Shown here piece after piece: positions 39,720 through 49,735 of a DNA stretch of 64,000 bases; position 1 is the first letter of the stretch; every line of letters starts with the position of its first letter. The position numbers were made by a program, and so were the translations under genes. This DNA comes from Sneathiella sedimenti (GTDB taxonomy: Bacteria; Pseudomonadota; Alphaproteobacteria; Sneathiellales; Sneathiellaceae). The notes beneath the pieces were generated by a model that worked only from the letters and a program-made list of their open reading frames with translations, had not been told where the DNA came from and searched no databases. Location: the NCBI RefSeq assembly GCF_017313765.1, contig NZ_JAFLNC010000005.1, positions 186,001 through 250,000 on the forward strand, written 5' to 3'.

Positions 39720-41126
39720 CTAATCTGACGACCTTTTTCGCTCACCATTACTCACGCCAAGCGTTTTCAGCTTCCGATGCAAGGCTGACCTCTCCATACC
39801 AACAAATGACGCAGTACGCGAAATATTTCCGCCGAATCTGTTGATTTGTGCTTCGAGATATTCCTTTTCAAACCTTTCACGCGCCTCACGCAATGGAAGC
39901 GCCATAATCTCCGTATTGTCGTTCTGCCCGATCATGATTGACTTCGCCGCCCCGGCGTCCGCCGGTACCATATTCGCGGTAATGGGCGCCGATTTATCGC
40001 CGGTCGCCAGAATCATGATCTGCTCTATCACATTCTTGAGTTGACGCACGTTGCCCGGCCACGAAGAGGCCTGCAATGTCGCGATTGCATCCTCCCCAAT
40101 TTTCCGCGGAGGCAGTCCGGCGCTTCTTGAAAACCTTTCCACAAAGTGACGGGCAAGCGGCCCGATGTCTTCCGGCCGCTCCTTCAGGGAAGGTACGGAT
40201 ATCGGGACAACGCCAAGACGGTGGTACAGATCCTCGCGCAAGCGTCCGTTGGCCATTTCCTCATGCAGGTCCCGGCTGGAGGAGGAAATGACGCGTGCAT
40301 CAACCTTGATTTTCTCCGTGCCGCCGACCCGTTGGAACGTCTGGTCAACCAGCACCCGCAATATCTTGCCCTGTGTTTCCATCGGCATATCCGCGATCTC
40401 GTCAAGGAAAAGCGTGCCGCCATGCGCCTGTTCCAATAAGCCGCGGCGTTCTCCCTTGACTGAATTCATGCGGCCATCTTCAACACCGAACAGCTGAATT
40501 TCCAGCCGTTCCGGCGCCAATGTAGCCGCATTGAGGACCACAAACGGACCGGTTTTGCGATGGGACTGTTCATGGATAAGACGAGCGACCACTTCCTTGC
40601 CGGATCCGGAGGGACCCGAAATGAGGACCCGGCTGTTTGTGGGTGCCACTTTTTCGATACTCTGCTGCAGTTGAATCATGACATGGGACCGACAGATAAG
40701 TTCCGTCATCATCCCCCCGCCACGAGTCTTGAGGTCCGCCACTTCACGCCGCAGTCTCACAGCCTCCAGAGCCCGGTCAACGAGCTGGATAAGCCGCTCT
40801 GCCTTGAACGGCTTTTCGATAAAATCATAGGCTCCCAGCTTGATGGTCTGGACCGCCGTTTCAATATTGCCGTGCCCAGAAAACATCAGAACCGGCAGAT
40901 CCGGCTGATCCTTCTTCACGGCCTGCAAAATCTCTATCCCATCGAGCTTGCTTCCGCGCAGCCAGATGTCCAGGATAACCAGGTTCGGTCGCCGATGAGC
41001 GATCTCGGAAAGACATTGGTCGCTATTCGCTGCCATGCGTGTCTCATACCCCTCGTCTTCCAGGATCCCGGCCACAAGTTCCCGAATATCGGCTTCGTCA
41101 TCGACGATTAGAATGTCTGCTGACAT
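39720..41126 (-). CDS. ntrX: Two-component response regulator NtrX
   Basis: 468 residues. An N-terminal receiver domain (DILIVDDEADIRELVAGILEDEGY, phospho-Asp in LVILDIWLRGS, K in FIEKPFKAERL), a central AAA+ domain (Walker A GPSGSGKEVVARL, Walker [14 protein letters not shown]) and a Fis-like DNA-binding end (NRFGGNISRTASFVGMERSALHRKL). The sigma54-contact GAFTGA loop of NtrC is replaced by VEDGRMNSVKGER, as is usual for NtrX, so it is probably not a sigma54 activator. It is paired with NtrY, the gene ending 2 bp upstream. Confidence 0.95.
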   Translation of the reverse strand: MSADILIVDDEADIRELVAGILEDEGYETRMAANSDQCLSEIAHRRPNLVILDIWLRGSKLDGIEILQAVKKDQPDLPVLMFSGHGNIETAVQTIKLGAYDFIEKPFKAERLIQLVDRALEAVRLRREVADLKTRGGGMMTELICRSHVMIQLQQSIEKVAPTNSRVLISGPSGSGKEVVARLIHEQSHRKTGPFVVLNAATLAPERLEIQLFGVEDGRMNSVKGERRGLLEQAHGGTLFLDEIADMPMETQGKILRVLVDQTFQRVGGTEKIKVDARVISSSSRDLHEEMANGRLREDLYHRLGVVPISVPSLKERPEDIGPLARHFVERFSRSAGLPPRKIGEDAIATLQASSWPGNVRQLKNVIEQIMILATGDKSAPITANMVPADAGAAKSIMIGQNDNTEIMALPLREARERFEKEYLEAQINRFGGNISRTASFVGMERSALHRKLKTLGVSNGERKRSSD

Positions 41127-41128
41127 CG

Positions 41129-43360
41129 TTAGTCATTCCCCGTTTTCAAGTTCGCTTTACTTACCGGGAAAGAGATCCTGACACAGGCCCCCGTCCCTTC
41201 TTTCGCGTCTGTCATGGCGAGACTGCCGCCATGTTCCTCCATGATCTTATTGACGATCGCCAGACCAAGGCCCGTCCCCTTTTCCCGGTGGGTGACATAG
41301 GGTTCGGTTAACCGACTGCGGTTTTCTTCGGGCAGACCGCGCCCGTTGTCCGTGATTTCGACGCAGATTTCATCCGCCGTGACGGCAAGAGATACCTCTA
41401 TCCGGCCCCTTGGAAGCTCGCCGCCCGCCACGTCCCGCCCCTCAATCGCATCTGCCGCATTTTGCAGGAGATTTGTCAGAACGCGATTCACCTGCGGCGC
41501 ATCACAGGCACAGGTCATCGGGGACACCGGTACCTCAAAAAGATACTCGATTTCAGGATGCGCAATTTTCTGCAGGAAAATAGCCTGCCCGACAAGCTCT
41601 CCGAGATCCTCCGGTTTGAATTCCGGGGTCGGCATCCGCGCGAAAGCCGAGAATTCATCCACCATCTGGCCGATATCCCCGACCTGACGGATGATCGTGT
41701 CCGTGCATTGATTAAAAATATCAACATCTTCCTGAATCTGCCGACCGTATTTGCGCTTTATCCGTTCGGCGGAAAGCTGTATCGGGGTCAGGGGGTTCTT
41801 GATTTCATGGGCAATTCGGCGCGCAATATCACCCCAGGCCGCCATTCTCTGTGCCGAAACAAGATCCGTAATATCGTCCAGCGTCACCACGAACCCCTGA
41901 ATGCTGCCGTCGGAGATTTCCGCTGCCGCACGTACGAGCAAATGTCGGTGGCCATTTGTGGATTGGAGCTGGATCTGGCGTTCGGCAACACGATAAGGCT
42001 TTTCCCGGATTTCATCCAGAAGTGCCGCCATCTGCGGCTGTATTTCGGAAAATGGTCGGCCAATAAGCTCCGCCTCGGAATGCCCCAAAAGCTCTGTCGC
42101 CTTGCGGTTGGGCAGATTTATCACGCCTTTCTTGTCCAGTCCTATGACGCCAGAGGAAACGCCGGATAGAACAGCTTCGGTAAAGCGACGGCGCTCATCC
42201 AGCTTGGTATTGGTTTTCTCGAGTTCCTGTCGTTGCGTAGACAGCTGTTCTGTCATCCGGTTGAAGGCGCGGCTCAATGTCGCCATCTCGTCATAGGCGC
42301 GGCTTTCATCCACCTTGGCCGTCAGGTCGCCGGAACGGACCTGCTCCGCCGCCCGAACAAGACTTTCGATCGGGCCAACAAGGCGCGAGGCAATCACCAG
42401 GCCAAACCAGACGGCGGCCAGGACCACCATCAGCGAAATGAGAAAGAAAATGACGGCGAACTGGATCTGGATACCGAAGCCTTCTTCCTTCAATTGCTCA
42501 TATTCCGCCGCCGCGGCGCGCGTTCTCTCCATATGAGCGAGAACCCTGGGCTCGATAAAGCGCCCGACATATAGGAAGCCATCCAGCAAGCGATCGAGCC
42601 GTATCAACGCCCGCACCTGGTCATCCCCGTCGTTCGTGGTGATGACGATCTCCCGCTCGCGCGCCTCGCTGAAAAGCGTGGGAGCGATTTTATCAAATTC
42701 GAGCGCAAAGCTGAGGTCAGACTGGGCAATGATATTCTGGTTGCCGTCCACGACTACAGCCTCACTGAGGTTACGGGCGATAACCTGATCGCTGAGATAG
42801 GAATCAAACAGACTGCGATTTTCCAGAACCCGTGTCGGCGCACGGTTAATCTGCCCGGCCATCGCCAGGACATCGGATCGGATATTCTGGATATGCTCCT
42901 TGATATAGGCGTCGGCCACCGCAATCGATTCCGACACCGCCATATTCACCGGATCGGAGAAATGCCGCTGAAAATAAATGTTGAAAAACAGTGCCGAGAA
43001 AAGCGCGACCATCAACGCCGGGGCGACGGCAATCAATGAAAAAAGTCGCAGAATGCGACGATGCATCATGCTGCCCGTGCCGCCGACCTGACCTTTTCGC
43101 CAGGTCCTGATCAAACGATGGGTAATGATAATCGCCAGAATGACGACAATCGCCACGTCTATGATAAGAAGAACGCGCGTATAGGCAGCGTTTTCTATGG
43201 TCAGTGATTCATAGGTGGCGATACCGCTCGCGATGGCCAGCATGGCGACGAAGAAAGAGGTCTTCGGACCCAGCCCGATCTTTTTTGTCCAGCGGACAAA
43301 GGAAAAGGGACGTTTCACATTAGATTGCTGTGATTCTGCCACAACATCCTCCGACCGCAC
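41129..43360 (-). CDS. ntrY: Sensor histidine kinase NtrY
   Basis: 743 residues. Three N-terminal membrane segments (TSFFVAMLAIASGIATYESL, VLLIIDVAIVVILAIIITHRL, LFSLIAVAPALMVALFSALFF), a periplasmic sensor of ~170 residues, a fourth segment (FAVIFFLISLMVVLAAVWFGL), then HAMP (ASRLVGPIESLVRAAEQVRSGDL), PAS (VLSGVSSGVIGLDKKGVINLPN), HisKA with the phospho-His in ARRIAHEIKNPLTPIQLSAERIK and an ATPase domain (NLLQNAADAIEG, DNGRGLPE, GTGLGLAIV). It signals through NtrX in nitrogen/envelope/redox responses of alphaproteobacteria. ntrC ends 84 bp upstream. Confidence 0.95.
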   Translation of the reverse strand: MRSEDVVAESQQSNVKRPFSFVRWTKKIGLGPKTSFFVAMLAIASGIATYESLTIENAAYTRVLLIIDVAIVVILAIIITHRLIRTWRKGQVGGTGSMMHRRILRLFSLIAVAPALMVALFSALFFNIYFQRHFSDPVNMAVSESIAVADAYIKEHIQNIRSDVLAMAGQINRAPTRVLENRSLFDSYLSDQVIARNLSEAVVVDGNQNIIAQSDLSFALEFDKIAPTLFSEAREREIVITTNDGDDQVRALIRLDRLLDGFLYVGRFIEPRVLAHMERTRAAAAEYEQLKEEGFGIQIQFAVIFFLISLMVVLAAVWFGLVIASRLVGPIESLVRAAEQVRSGDLTAKVDESRAYDEMATLSRAFNRMTEQLSTQRQELEKTNTKLDERRRFTEAVLSGVSSGVIGLDKKGVINLPNRKATELLGHSEAELIGRPFSEIQPQMAALLDEIREKPYRVAERQIQLQSTNGHRHLLVRAAAEISDGSIQGFVVTLDDITDLVSAQRMAAWGDIARRIAHEIKNPLTPIQLSAERIKRKYGRQIQEDVDIFNQCTDTIIRQVGDIGQMVDEFSAFARMPTPEFKPEDLGELVGQAIFLQKIAHPEIEYLFEVPVSPMTCACDAPQVNRVLTNLLQNAADAIEGRDVAGGELPRGRIEVSLAVTADEICVEITDNGRGLPEENRSRLTEPYVTHREKGTGLGLAIVNKIMEEHGGSLAMTDAKEGTGACVRISFPVSKANLKTGND

Positions 43361-43444
43361 GGGTCACGATGCGACCTCGGTCTGCCGGTCCAAGTCGCCG
43401 ACGTCAGTCATTTGTTCAAAATACCACATTGTGGCATTTAAGCA

Positions 43445-44887
43445 TCACTTCATGCCGCGCACAACCTGAATATCCAGTTCCCGTATTTTTTTACGCAAAG
43501 TATTCCGATTGACGCCCAAAAGGTCGGCGGCCTTGATCTGGTTTCCATTCGTCGCTTCAAGGGAAAGCGTTAAAAGCGGCCGCTCAACTTCGCGAATAAC
43601 CCTCTCATAAAGGCCGCTGGGAGGCAAACTGCCCGCATGTGCCGCGAAATACTTGGCAATATGCCGCTCCACGGCCATACCGAGGTTCTCGTCTTCACCC
43701 GGACTACCTTCAATACTGCCGACTTCCTGCGGTTGCAGCTCCTGCTCGACCACGGAGAGATTGATGACATCATCGGAATATAGCGCGGCTAGACGGCGCA
43801 CCAGATTTTCAAGTTCCCGCACATTGCCCGGCCATTTATGCTTTTTCATGGCTTCGAGCGATTCCTTGTCGATGCTTTTGACCGGCAGGCCCTCCTCCTG
43901 CGCCTGGGAGAGGAAATGACGCACAAGATCCGGAATATCCTCTGCCCGCTCCCGGAGTGGAGGCAAGCGAAGCGGCACCACATTCAATCGGTAATAAAGA
44001 TCCTCGCGAAACAGTCCCTGCCGCACGAACTGACGCAAATCCCGGTTGGTCGCAGCAATAATCCGGACATCCGTCTTGATCGCCGTCCGGCCGCCCACCG
44101 TCGTATACTCGCCCTGCTGCAACACGCGTAGCAACCGCGTTTGCGCCTCAATCGGCATATCCCCGATCTCGTCAAGAAAAAGGGTGCCGCCCTGAGCCTG
44201 CTCAAAGCGACCGATTGCGCGTGAGTCAGCGCCCGTGAACGCGCCTTTCTCATGCCCGAACAACTCGGATTCAATCAGTTCTTTCGGGATGGCCGCCATA
44301 TTGATCGGGACAAACGGACCTGCTTTTCGCTTGCCATATTCATGAAGCGCACGGGCCACGAGTTCTTTACCTGTACCACTTTCACCGGAAATCAGAACGG
44401 TAAGGTCTGTGCCCATGAGGCGCGCCAAGACCCGATAAATCTCCTGCATAGCCGGAGAGCGGCCGATCAGGGGCGTTTTCGTCTCTTCTTCTTCCGGCTT
44501 GCCAAACCGGTTCGCGGCTTTCTTTGGCTTGGAGAGTGCACGGTCTACAACCTGCAGCAGGACCTTGAGGTCAAATGGCTTGGGAAGATAGTCATACGCG
44601 CCCCGCTCCGTCGCCTTGATCGCGGTCAGCAGCGTGTTCTGTGCACTCATGACCACCACAGGCAGTTCCGGCCTGATCTTCTTGATCCGCGGAAGCAGGT
44701 CCAGCCCGTTTTCATCGGGCATAACGACATCGGTCAGGATGACATCGCCAAGCCCTTCCATGACCCAGTTGTAGAGCGTTGAGGCATTGCTGGTGGAACG
44801 CACATTGTAGTCTGCACGGGAGAGAGCCTGTTCAAGGACCGTGCGGATACTCTGGTCGTCATCTGCGACTAAAATTGTTCCCGGCAT
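43445..44887 (-). CDS. ntrC: Nitrogen regulator NtrC (sigma54 activator)
   Basis: 480 residues: a receiver ([23 protein letters not shown], phospho-Asp in [18 protein letters not shown] in [11 protein letters not shown]), a sigma54-activating AAA+ domain ([34 protein letters not shown] with the intact GAFTGA loop, [13 protein letters not shown]) and a Fis-type end ([24 protein letters not shown]). When phosphorylated by NtrB under nitrogen limitation it activates sigma54 promoters. The ntrB stop lies 2 bp upstream. Confidence 0.97.
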   Translation of the reverse strand: MPGTILVADDDQSIRTVLEQALSRADYNVRSTSNASTLYNWVMEGLGDVILTDVVMPDENGLDLLPRIKKIRPELPVVVMSAQNTLLTAIKATERGAYDYLPKPFDLKVLLQVVDRALSKPKKAANRFGKPEEEETKTPLIGRSPAMQEIYRVLARLMGTDLTVLISGESGTGKELVARALHEYGKRKAGPFVPINMAAIPKELIESELFGHEKGAFTGADSRAIGRFEQAQGGTLFLDEIGDMPIEAQTRLLRVLQQGEYTTVGGRTAIKTDVRIIAATNRDLRQFVRQGLFREDLYYRLNVVPLRLPPLRERAEDIPDLVRHFLSQAQEEGLPVKSIDKESLEAMKKHKWPGNVRELENLVRRLAALYSDDVINLSVVEQELQPQEVGSIEGSPGEDENLGMAVERHIAKYFAAHAGSLPPSGLYERVIREVERPLLTLSLEATNGNQIKAADLLGVNRNTLRKKIRELDIQVVRGMK

Positions 44888-44889
44888 GT

Positions 44890-46020
44890 CTATTCCAAAT
44901 CCGTTTTAATAAAATTATAGACCGGCAGGCGGATCAGCACCTTGCTGCCCACTACCGATGAATCAAATTCGACAATCCCGCCGTGATCTCCGACAACTTT
45001 CGCCACCAGGGCCAGTCCGAGTCCGCTGCCGCCTGCCTTGGTGGTGACGAATGGATCGAAGATATGGGGTAATATCTCCTCTGGAATACCCGGACCATTG
45101 TCCTGCACCCCGACCTCCAGCGGTAGCTGCACTTTTTCCTGTGCGCCCGGGATGGCCAGGCGGATGCCATGGCGGTAGGCGGTGCTGAGGATAATCTCTC
45201 CGCCGTCGTCGGGTGCCGCTTCAACCGCATTCTTAATCAGATTGAGCAGCACCTGCACAAGCTGATCCCGGTTACCGTAGACAAAGGGCAGCGACGGATC
45301 ATATTGCTCCCGGAATACAATGTTGCGGCCAAATCCCGCCTCGGCGACCCGACGGACATGTTCCAATACTTCATGAATATTGACCGCATCCCGATCGATC
45401 GGACGATCGTCTGAGAACGCCTCCATCCGATCGACGAGCGCACAGATACGATCCGTTTCATCGCAGATCAGCCGGGTGAGCGCCCGGTCTGCATCCGAGG
45501 CGTTCATTTCCAGCAGCTGCGCCGACCCCCGAATGCCCGAGAGCGGATTTTTCACCTCATGCGCCAGCATGACTGCCATGGCGGTAACAGAGCGAGCGGC
45601 GCCGCGGTGGGTCAACTGCCGGTCCATCTTGGCGGCAATGGTCCGCTCCCCGATCTGGACCATGACATTGGACGTGCCATAAAGCTGAGAAACCTGGAGA
45701 TTGACGTTCTTGATCCCGGTTTTCGGGGTGCCAAGATCTACGCTATATTCCGACACATAATCGCCCGTTGTGCGTACCTGCTCCACCAGGCCCAGCAACG
45801 GGCTGTCGAACGGCACAATCTCGTTGACCGACATGCGCAGAAGCTTTTTCGAGGACAGGCCGAAAAATTCCTCTCCGGCCGGATTTGTCAAGCAGATGTA
45901 GCCGTCGTCATCAATAACGATCAGTGGATCGGGCAAGGCGTTCAATACAGCAAGGGCATCAACTTCCGTTTTCTTGCGTTTCGTCCCGCTAAATGGGTTT
46001 GGCAGAGCCATCTTATGCAC
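44890..46020 (-). CDS. ntrB: Nitrogen sensor kinase NtrB
   Basis: 376 residues, soluble. A PAS domain ([36 protein letters not shown]) is followed by HisKA with the phospho-His in [24 protein letters not shown] and a HATPase domain ([48 protein letters not shown]). It is the partner of NtrC and is expected to be controlled by PII proteins. Its start region overlaps the dusB end by 8 bp (or the start is the Met at 46011), matching the dusB-ntrB-ntrC operon of many alphaproteobacteria. Confidence 0.95.
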   Translation of the reverse strand: MHKMALPNPFSGTKRKKTEVDALAVLNALPDPLIVIDDDGYICLTNPAGEEFFGLSSKKLLRMSVNEIVPFDSPLLGLVEQVRTTGDYVSEYSVDLGTPKTGIKNVNLQVSQLYGTSNVMVQIGERTIAAKMDRQLTHRGAARSVTAMAVMLAHEVKNPLSGIRGSAQLLEMNASDADRALTRLICDETDRICALVDRMEAFSDDRPIDRDAVNIHEVLEHVRRVAEAGFGRNIVFREQYDPSLPFVYGNRDQLVQVLLNLIKNAVEAAPDDGGEIILSTAYRHGIRLAIPGAQEKVQLPLEVGVQDNGPGIPEEILPHIFDPFVTTKAGGSGLGLALVAKVVGDHGGIVEFDSSVVGSKVLIRLPVYNFIKTDLE

Positions 46021-46999
46021 TTTCCTTCAACTGCAAAGCTTCATAAAAACACTTAATTTCGCCGCGAACGTCATCCGGATCGGTAAGGCGGACGACTTTT
46101 TGCCGGAATCCCTCTCCGCCCGGCAGTCTTTCGGAATACCACCCGAGATGCTTCCGCGCGACGCGGACCCCGACCTCTTCCCCATACAATCCGATGAGCG
46201 CGTCATAATGCTCGAGCAGGACGGCTTTCTGCTCGTTAAAATCCGGATCAGGCCGCTTGACGCCTGACTTCAAATATTCCGCCACCTGCGCGACAAACCA
46301 GGGGCGCCCATAGCTGCCCCGTCCGATCATCACACCATCTGCCCCGGACTGGCGTTTCGCCATCGCGGCATCCTCGACCGACTGGATATCGCCATTGGCA
46401 ATCACGGGCAGCGAGACCGCTTCCTTGACCTTGGCAATAAACCGCCAATCCGCCGACCCCTTGAAGAACTGGCAGCGGGTGCGACCATGCACAGTGATCA
46501 TGCGGATGCCAACATCCTCGGCAATCCGGGCAAGCTCCGGCGCGTTGCGGCTGTCCTCATCCCAGCCCGTCCGCATCTTGAGCGTGACAGGTATGTTCAC
46601 GGCGCTCACCGTCGCCTCCAGTATCTTCGCCGCATGATCAAGATCGCGCATCAGCGAGGAACCGGCCATGCCGGAGGTCACCTTCTTGACCGGACAGCCC
46701 ATATTGATATCAATGATCCGTGCGCCCATGTCCTCGTTGAGCTTTGCCGCCTCCGCCATGATGTCGGGATCACAACCCGCAAGCTGAACCGCCATTGGCT
46801 GGTCATCATTCGCAGACCGGACAATGCGAAGCGATCGGCGTGTCTCCGCCACCATGGCCTTGCTCGCAACCATCTCGGTAAAGACCAGCCCCGCGCCATA
46901 TCGTGTCACCAGGCGGCGAAAAGGGAGATCGGTAATTCCGGCCATCGGCGCGAGAAACACCGGGGGATCAATTGTAATGGCGCCAAGAGTGATGATCAT
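46013..46999 (-). CDS. dusB: tRNA-dihydrouridine synthase B
   Basis: 328 residues. FMN TIM barrel opening [37 protein letters not shown], the [25 protein letters not shown] segment with the catalytic Cys in [38 protein letters not shown] and [18 protein letters not shown]. It reduces specific uridines in tRNA D-loops. It is first in the dusB-ntrBC operon and divergent from ispDF. Confidence 0.95.
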   Translation of the reverse strand: MIITLGAITIDPPVFLAPMAGITDLPFRRLVTRYGAGLVFTEMVASKAMVAETRRSLRIVRSANDDQPMAVQLAGCDPDIMAEAAKLNEDMGARIIDINMGCPVKKVTSGMAGSSLMRDLDHAAKILEATVSAVNIPVTLKMRTGWDEDSRNAPELARIAEDVGIRMITVHGRTRCQFFKGSADWRFIAKVKEAVSLPVIANGDIQSVEDAAMAKRQSGADGVMIGRGSYGRPWFVAQVAEYLKSGVKRPDPDFNEQKAVLLEHYDALIGLYGEEVGVRVARKHLGWYSERLPGGEGFRQKVVRLTDPDDVRGEIKCFYEALQLKESA

Positions 47000-47127
47000 T
47001 TTTTAAGCAATAAATATTATGACTATAATTTAGGCAATATAGGCAGGTTTTTATTGCACTGCAACAGATTCATTACCGGCCGGTCAATTTTATTGAACCT
47101 TGCGAATTAGCAATCTATTGTCGCCTC
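47000..47127. promoter_or_regulatory. Divergent dusB-ntrBC / ispDF promoter region
   Basis: 128 bp of AT-rich sequence separates the two divergent start codons and must hold both promoters. No single motif is clear enough to name. Confidence 0.4.
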
Positions 47128-48279
47128 ATGACAAGCATCGCCCTTATCGTCGCCGCCGGAAAAGGCATCCGGACCGGACTTGACACTCCAAAGCAATATA
47201 TTGAAATTGCGGGGAAATCCGTTCTTCGGCGAAGCATTGAGGCGTTTCTGGCGCACCCCGGCATTGACAATGTTTGCGTAGTCATCGGAGAGAAAGGTTC
47301 GCCGCATTACAATGATGCCGTATCCGGGCTGGACCTTTTGCCGCCGGTAATCGGCGGCGCGACACGGCAGGAATCGGTCCGGAACGGCCTTGAGAGCCTG
47401 ATCGATCTGGCACCGGAATTCGTCCTGATACATGACGCCGCACGACCTTTCGTAAGCGAGGCTCTTATCAGTCGGTGCCTGGAAAAGCTTGCGACCTCCG
47501 ATGCGGTCCTTCCCTGCCTTCCCATGACAGACAGCCTGAAATCCTTTGACGGGGAGCGCATTACCGGCGCGCTGAACCGGGACAAAATTGTTGCCGCGCA
47601 AACGCCGCAATGCTTCGCGTTTAACCCCATACTGGCGGCGCACCGGGCCTTTGCGGGCGAAAATATGACAGATGATACCGCGCTTGCCGATCGGGCCGGA
47701 ATAGAGGTTGCCATGGTTACGGGAGAGACCGAAAATTTCAAGATCACCACGGTCGACGACATAGACCGTGCACGCGCCATGATCACAAGAAACCTTACTG
47801 ATGTCCGGACGGGATTTGGTTTCGATGTGCATGCCTTTGAGACCGGCGAGAGTGTCTGGCTCGGTGGCGTCAACATCCCCCATGATAAAGGACTGAAAGG
47901 ACATTCGGATGCGGATGTGGCCCTCCATGCCCTGACCGACGCCTTGCTCGGCTCCATTGGCGCAGGCGATATCGGCACGCATTTCCCCCCGTCAGACGCC
48001 CAATGGAGAGGCGCCGCCTCCGACCGGTTTCTGCGCCATGCAGGCGACCTTATCAGCGATAAAGGCGGCCAGATCAATCATGTTGATCTCACCATTATTT
48101 GTGAGGCTCCGCGTATCGGCCCGCATCGTGCCGCCATGCAGGAACGCATTGCCGATATCCTCGGGCTGGAAAAGGAACGGGTGAGCATCAAGGGCACAAC
48201 AACAGAAAAACTTGGCTTCACCGGCCGCAGTGAAGGCATCGCCGCCCAAGCCATAGCAACCGTGAGACTTCCCGAATGA
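47128..48279 (+). CDS. ispDF: Bifunctional IspD/IspF isoprenoid enzyme
   Basis: 383 residues. The N-terminal half is IspD (IALIVAAGKGIRTGLDTPKQYIEIAGKSVLRRSIEAFL, VLIHDAARPFVSE, ALNRDKIVAAQTPQCFAF), the CTP-dependent MEP cytidylyltransferase. From residue ~225 is IspF (TGFGFDVHAFETGESVWLGGVNIPHDKGLKGHSDADVALHALTDALLGSIGAGDIGTHFPPSD) with the D-x-H zinc site, forming the cyclic diphosphate. Fusion of the two steps is typical of alphaproteobacteria. Its stop overlaps the pgpA ATG. Confidence 0.96.
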   Translation: MTSIALIVAAGKGIRTGLDTPKQYIEIAGKSVLRRSIEAFLAHPGIDNVCVVIGEKGSPHYNDAVSGLDLLPPVIGGATRQESVRNGLESLIDLAPEFVLIHDAARPFVSEALISRCLEKLATSDAVLPCLPMTDSLKSFDGERITGALNRDKIVAAQTPQCFAFNPILAAHRAFAGENMTDDTALADRAGIEVAMVTGETENFKITTVDDIDRARAMITRNLTDVRTGFGFDVHAFETGESVWLGGVNIPHDKGLKGHSDADVALHALTDALLGSIGAGDIGTHFPPSDAQWRGAASDRFLRHAGDLISDKGGQINHVDLTIICEAPRIGPHRAAMQERIADILGLEKERVSIKGTTTEKLGFTGRSEGIAAQAIATVRLPE

Positions 48280-48767
48280 ACCAGAAGATCGCCCCCCTCT
48301 CTCTCTGGCATCCGGCGGTTATCCTCTCCACATGGTTCTGGAGTGGTTTGGCGCCGAAGGCTCCGGGAACCATTGGCACCCTCGCCGCGCTTCCCTTTGG
48401 TATTTTGATTTACTACTTCTTTGGGGCACCGGCGCTCGGCATGGCGTCTCTTGTTGCCTTGTTCGTCGGTTGGTGGAGCACAAAAATATATCTCGAGAGG
48501 ACCGGCAAGTCCGATCCCGGCGAGGTGGTAATTGATGAGGTGGCGGGAATCTGGCTCGCGCTCCATGCGGCAGACCTGACGCCGCTGATGATCTTTCTTG
48601 CCTTCGTTATCTTCCGGATACTCGACATCTGGAAGCCCTGGCCGATCGGCTGGCTGGACCGGAAAGTAAAAGGCGCATTCGGCGTTATGATTGATGACTA
48701 TGCGGCGGGACTGATTGCCTCTGTCCTGCTGGTAATAATAAAAAAGGTGTATTATGGGAATTTTTAG
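48276..48767 (+). CDS. pgpA: Phosphatidylglycerophosphatase A
   Basis: 163 residues. It has about three to four membrane segments and the PgpA signatures LAPKAPGTIGTLAALPFGIL, VVIDEVAGIWLALHA and DIWKPWPIGWLDRKVKGAFGVMIDDYAAGLIA. It removes the phosphate from PGP in phosphatidylglycerol synthesis at the inner membrane. It overlaps ispDF by 4 bp and cinA by 14 bp, so the three are read together. Confidence 0.95.
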   Translation: MNQKIAPLSLWHPAVILSTWFWSGLAPKAPGTIGTLAALPFGILIYYFFGAPALGMASLVALFVGWWSTKIYLERTGKSDPGEVVIDEVAGIWLALHAADLTPLMIFLAFVIFRILDIWKPWPIGWLDRKVKGAFGVMIDDYAAGLIASVLLVIIKKVYYGNF

Positions 48768-49254
48768 CAGTGAAATCGAAAATCTGGCAACCGAGGTCCT
48801 TGAAAAATGCCGAGGTAAGAAATGGCAACTGGCAACGGCAGAATCCTGTACCGGTGGTTTGATTGGCGGGGCACTCACGGATATCGCGGGTTCCTCTGAC
48901 GTGTTCGACCGCGGTTTTGTCACCTACAGCAACAAGGCAAAGGCCCGCGTGATCGGCGTGAGCACAGACATCCTGCGGGCCCATGGGGCTGTATCCGAGG
49001 AAACAGCACGGGAAATGGCGCTTGGTGCCTTAAAGACAGCCGGGGCCAACATCACAGTCGCGGTAACGGGCATTGCGGGCCCGGGCGGAGGCGGACCAGG
49101 CAAGCCTGTCGGCCTCGTTCATTTTGCCGTCGCGACCGAGAACGGCATCGCCGAACATCGTAAAATGGAATATGGAGAGATTGGCCGTTCGGAAGTTCGC
49201 CTTGCCACGGTCAAGACAGCCCTTGAAATGCTGCTTGCCGCCGCTGACCGCTAG
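48754..49254 (+). CDS. CinA C-terminal domain protein (NMN amidohydrolase)
   Basis: 166 residues. It is the PncC-type domain only, without the N-terminal MoaB-like half of full CinA: QLATAESCTGGLIGGALTDIAGSSDVFDRGFVTYSNKAKARVIGVS, VAVTGIAGPGGGGPGKPVGLVHFAVA. The Ser of AESCTGG and the GIAGPGGG loop are kept. The family deamidates nicotinamide mononucleotide in pyridine nucleotide salvage. The stop overlaps the convergent ratA stop by 4 bp. Confidence 0.92.
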   Translation: MGIFSSEIENLATEVLEKCRGKKWQLATAESCTGGLIGGALTDIAGSSDVFDRGFVTYSNKAKARVIGVSTDILRAHGAVSEETAREMALGALKTAGANITVAVTGIAGPGGGGPGKPVGLVHFAVATENGIAEHRKMEYGEIGRSEVRLATVKTALEMLLAAADR

Positions 49255-49700
49255 CGGGTGTCGGACTTGGGGCCGTAAAGCTCTTTTGCGCGCCCCTCGA
49301 AAGCCGAAATCATGCGGGCAACCGCCTCGTTAAAGAGCATCCCGATGGTTTTCTGCAGGATCATCGAGCGAAACTCGAAATCGACGAAGAAATCAACCTC
49401 GCAGCCGTCCGGATGCTCGTTGAACTGCCAGTGATTGTTGAGATACCGGAAAGGCCCGTCCATATACTCAACATCAATGTGGTTATTGGCTTCGTCCAAT
49501 GTCACTTTCGACGTGAATTTCTCGCGGAAGAGCTTGAAACCGATCACCAGGTCGGCAAGGACGACGTTGTCCTTTCGCTCCTTGATACGCGCGCCGATGC
49601 ACCAGGGCAGAAACTCGTCATATTTGTCAATCGCCGCCACAAGATCGAACATTTCTTTTGGCTTATAGGGCAGAACCCGTTTTTCGGCATGTGTTGGCAT
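49251..49700 (-). CDS. Coq10/RatA-type START-domain protein
   Basis: 149 residues. AEKRVLPYKPKEMFDLVAAIDKYDEFLPWCIGARI, the DLVIGFKLFREKFTSKVTLDEANNHIDVEYMDGPFRYLNNHWQF core and FRSMILQKTIGMLFNEAVARMISAFEGRAKELYG match the Coq10/RatA SRPBCC family. Eukaryotic members bind ubiquinone and E. coli RatA affects ribosome assembly; alphaproteobacterial copies next to lipA are usually treated as coenzyme Q-binding. It lies 35 bp downstream of lipA. Confidence 0.9.
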   Translation of the reverse strand: MPTHAEKRVLPYKPKEMFDLVAAIDKYDEFLPWCIGARIKERKDNVVLADLVIGFKLFREKFTSKVTLDEANNHIDVEYMDGPFRYLNNHWQFNEHPDGCEVDFFVDFEFRSMILQKTIGMLFNEAVARMISAFEGRAKELYGPKSDTR

Positions 49701-49735
49701 ACTCTACATTCTACCCATACAACACGGCATAAACG

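Noticed and set aside
47107-47982. 291-codon minus frame opposite ispDF, and another at 48078-48923
   Set aside because: The plus strand holds fully recognisable IspDF and PgpA; the opposite frames are compositional shadows.
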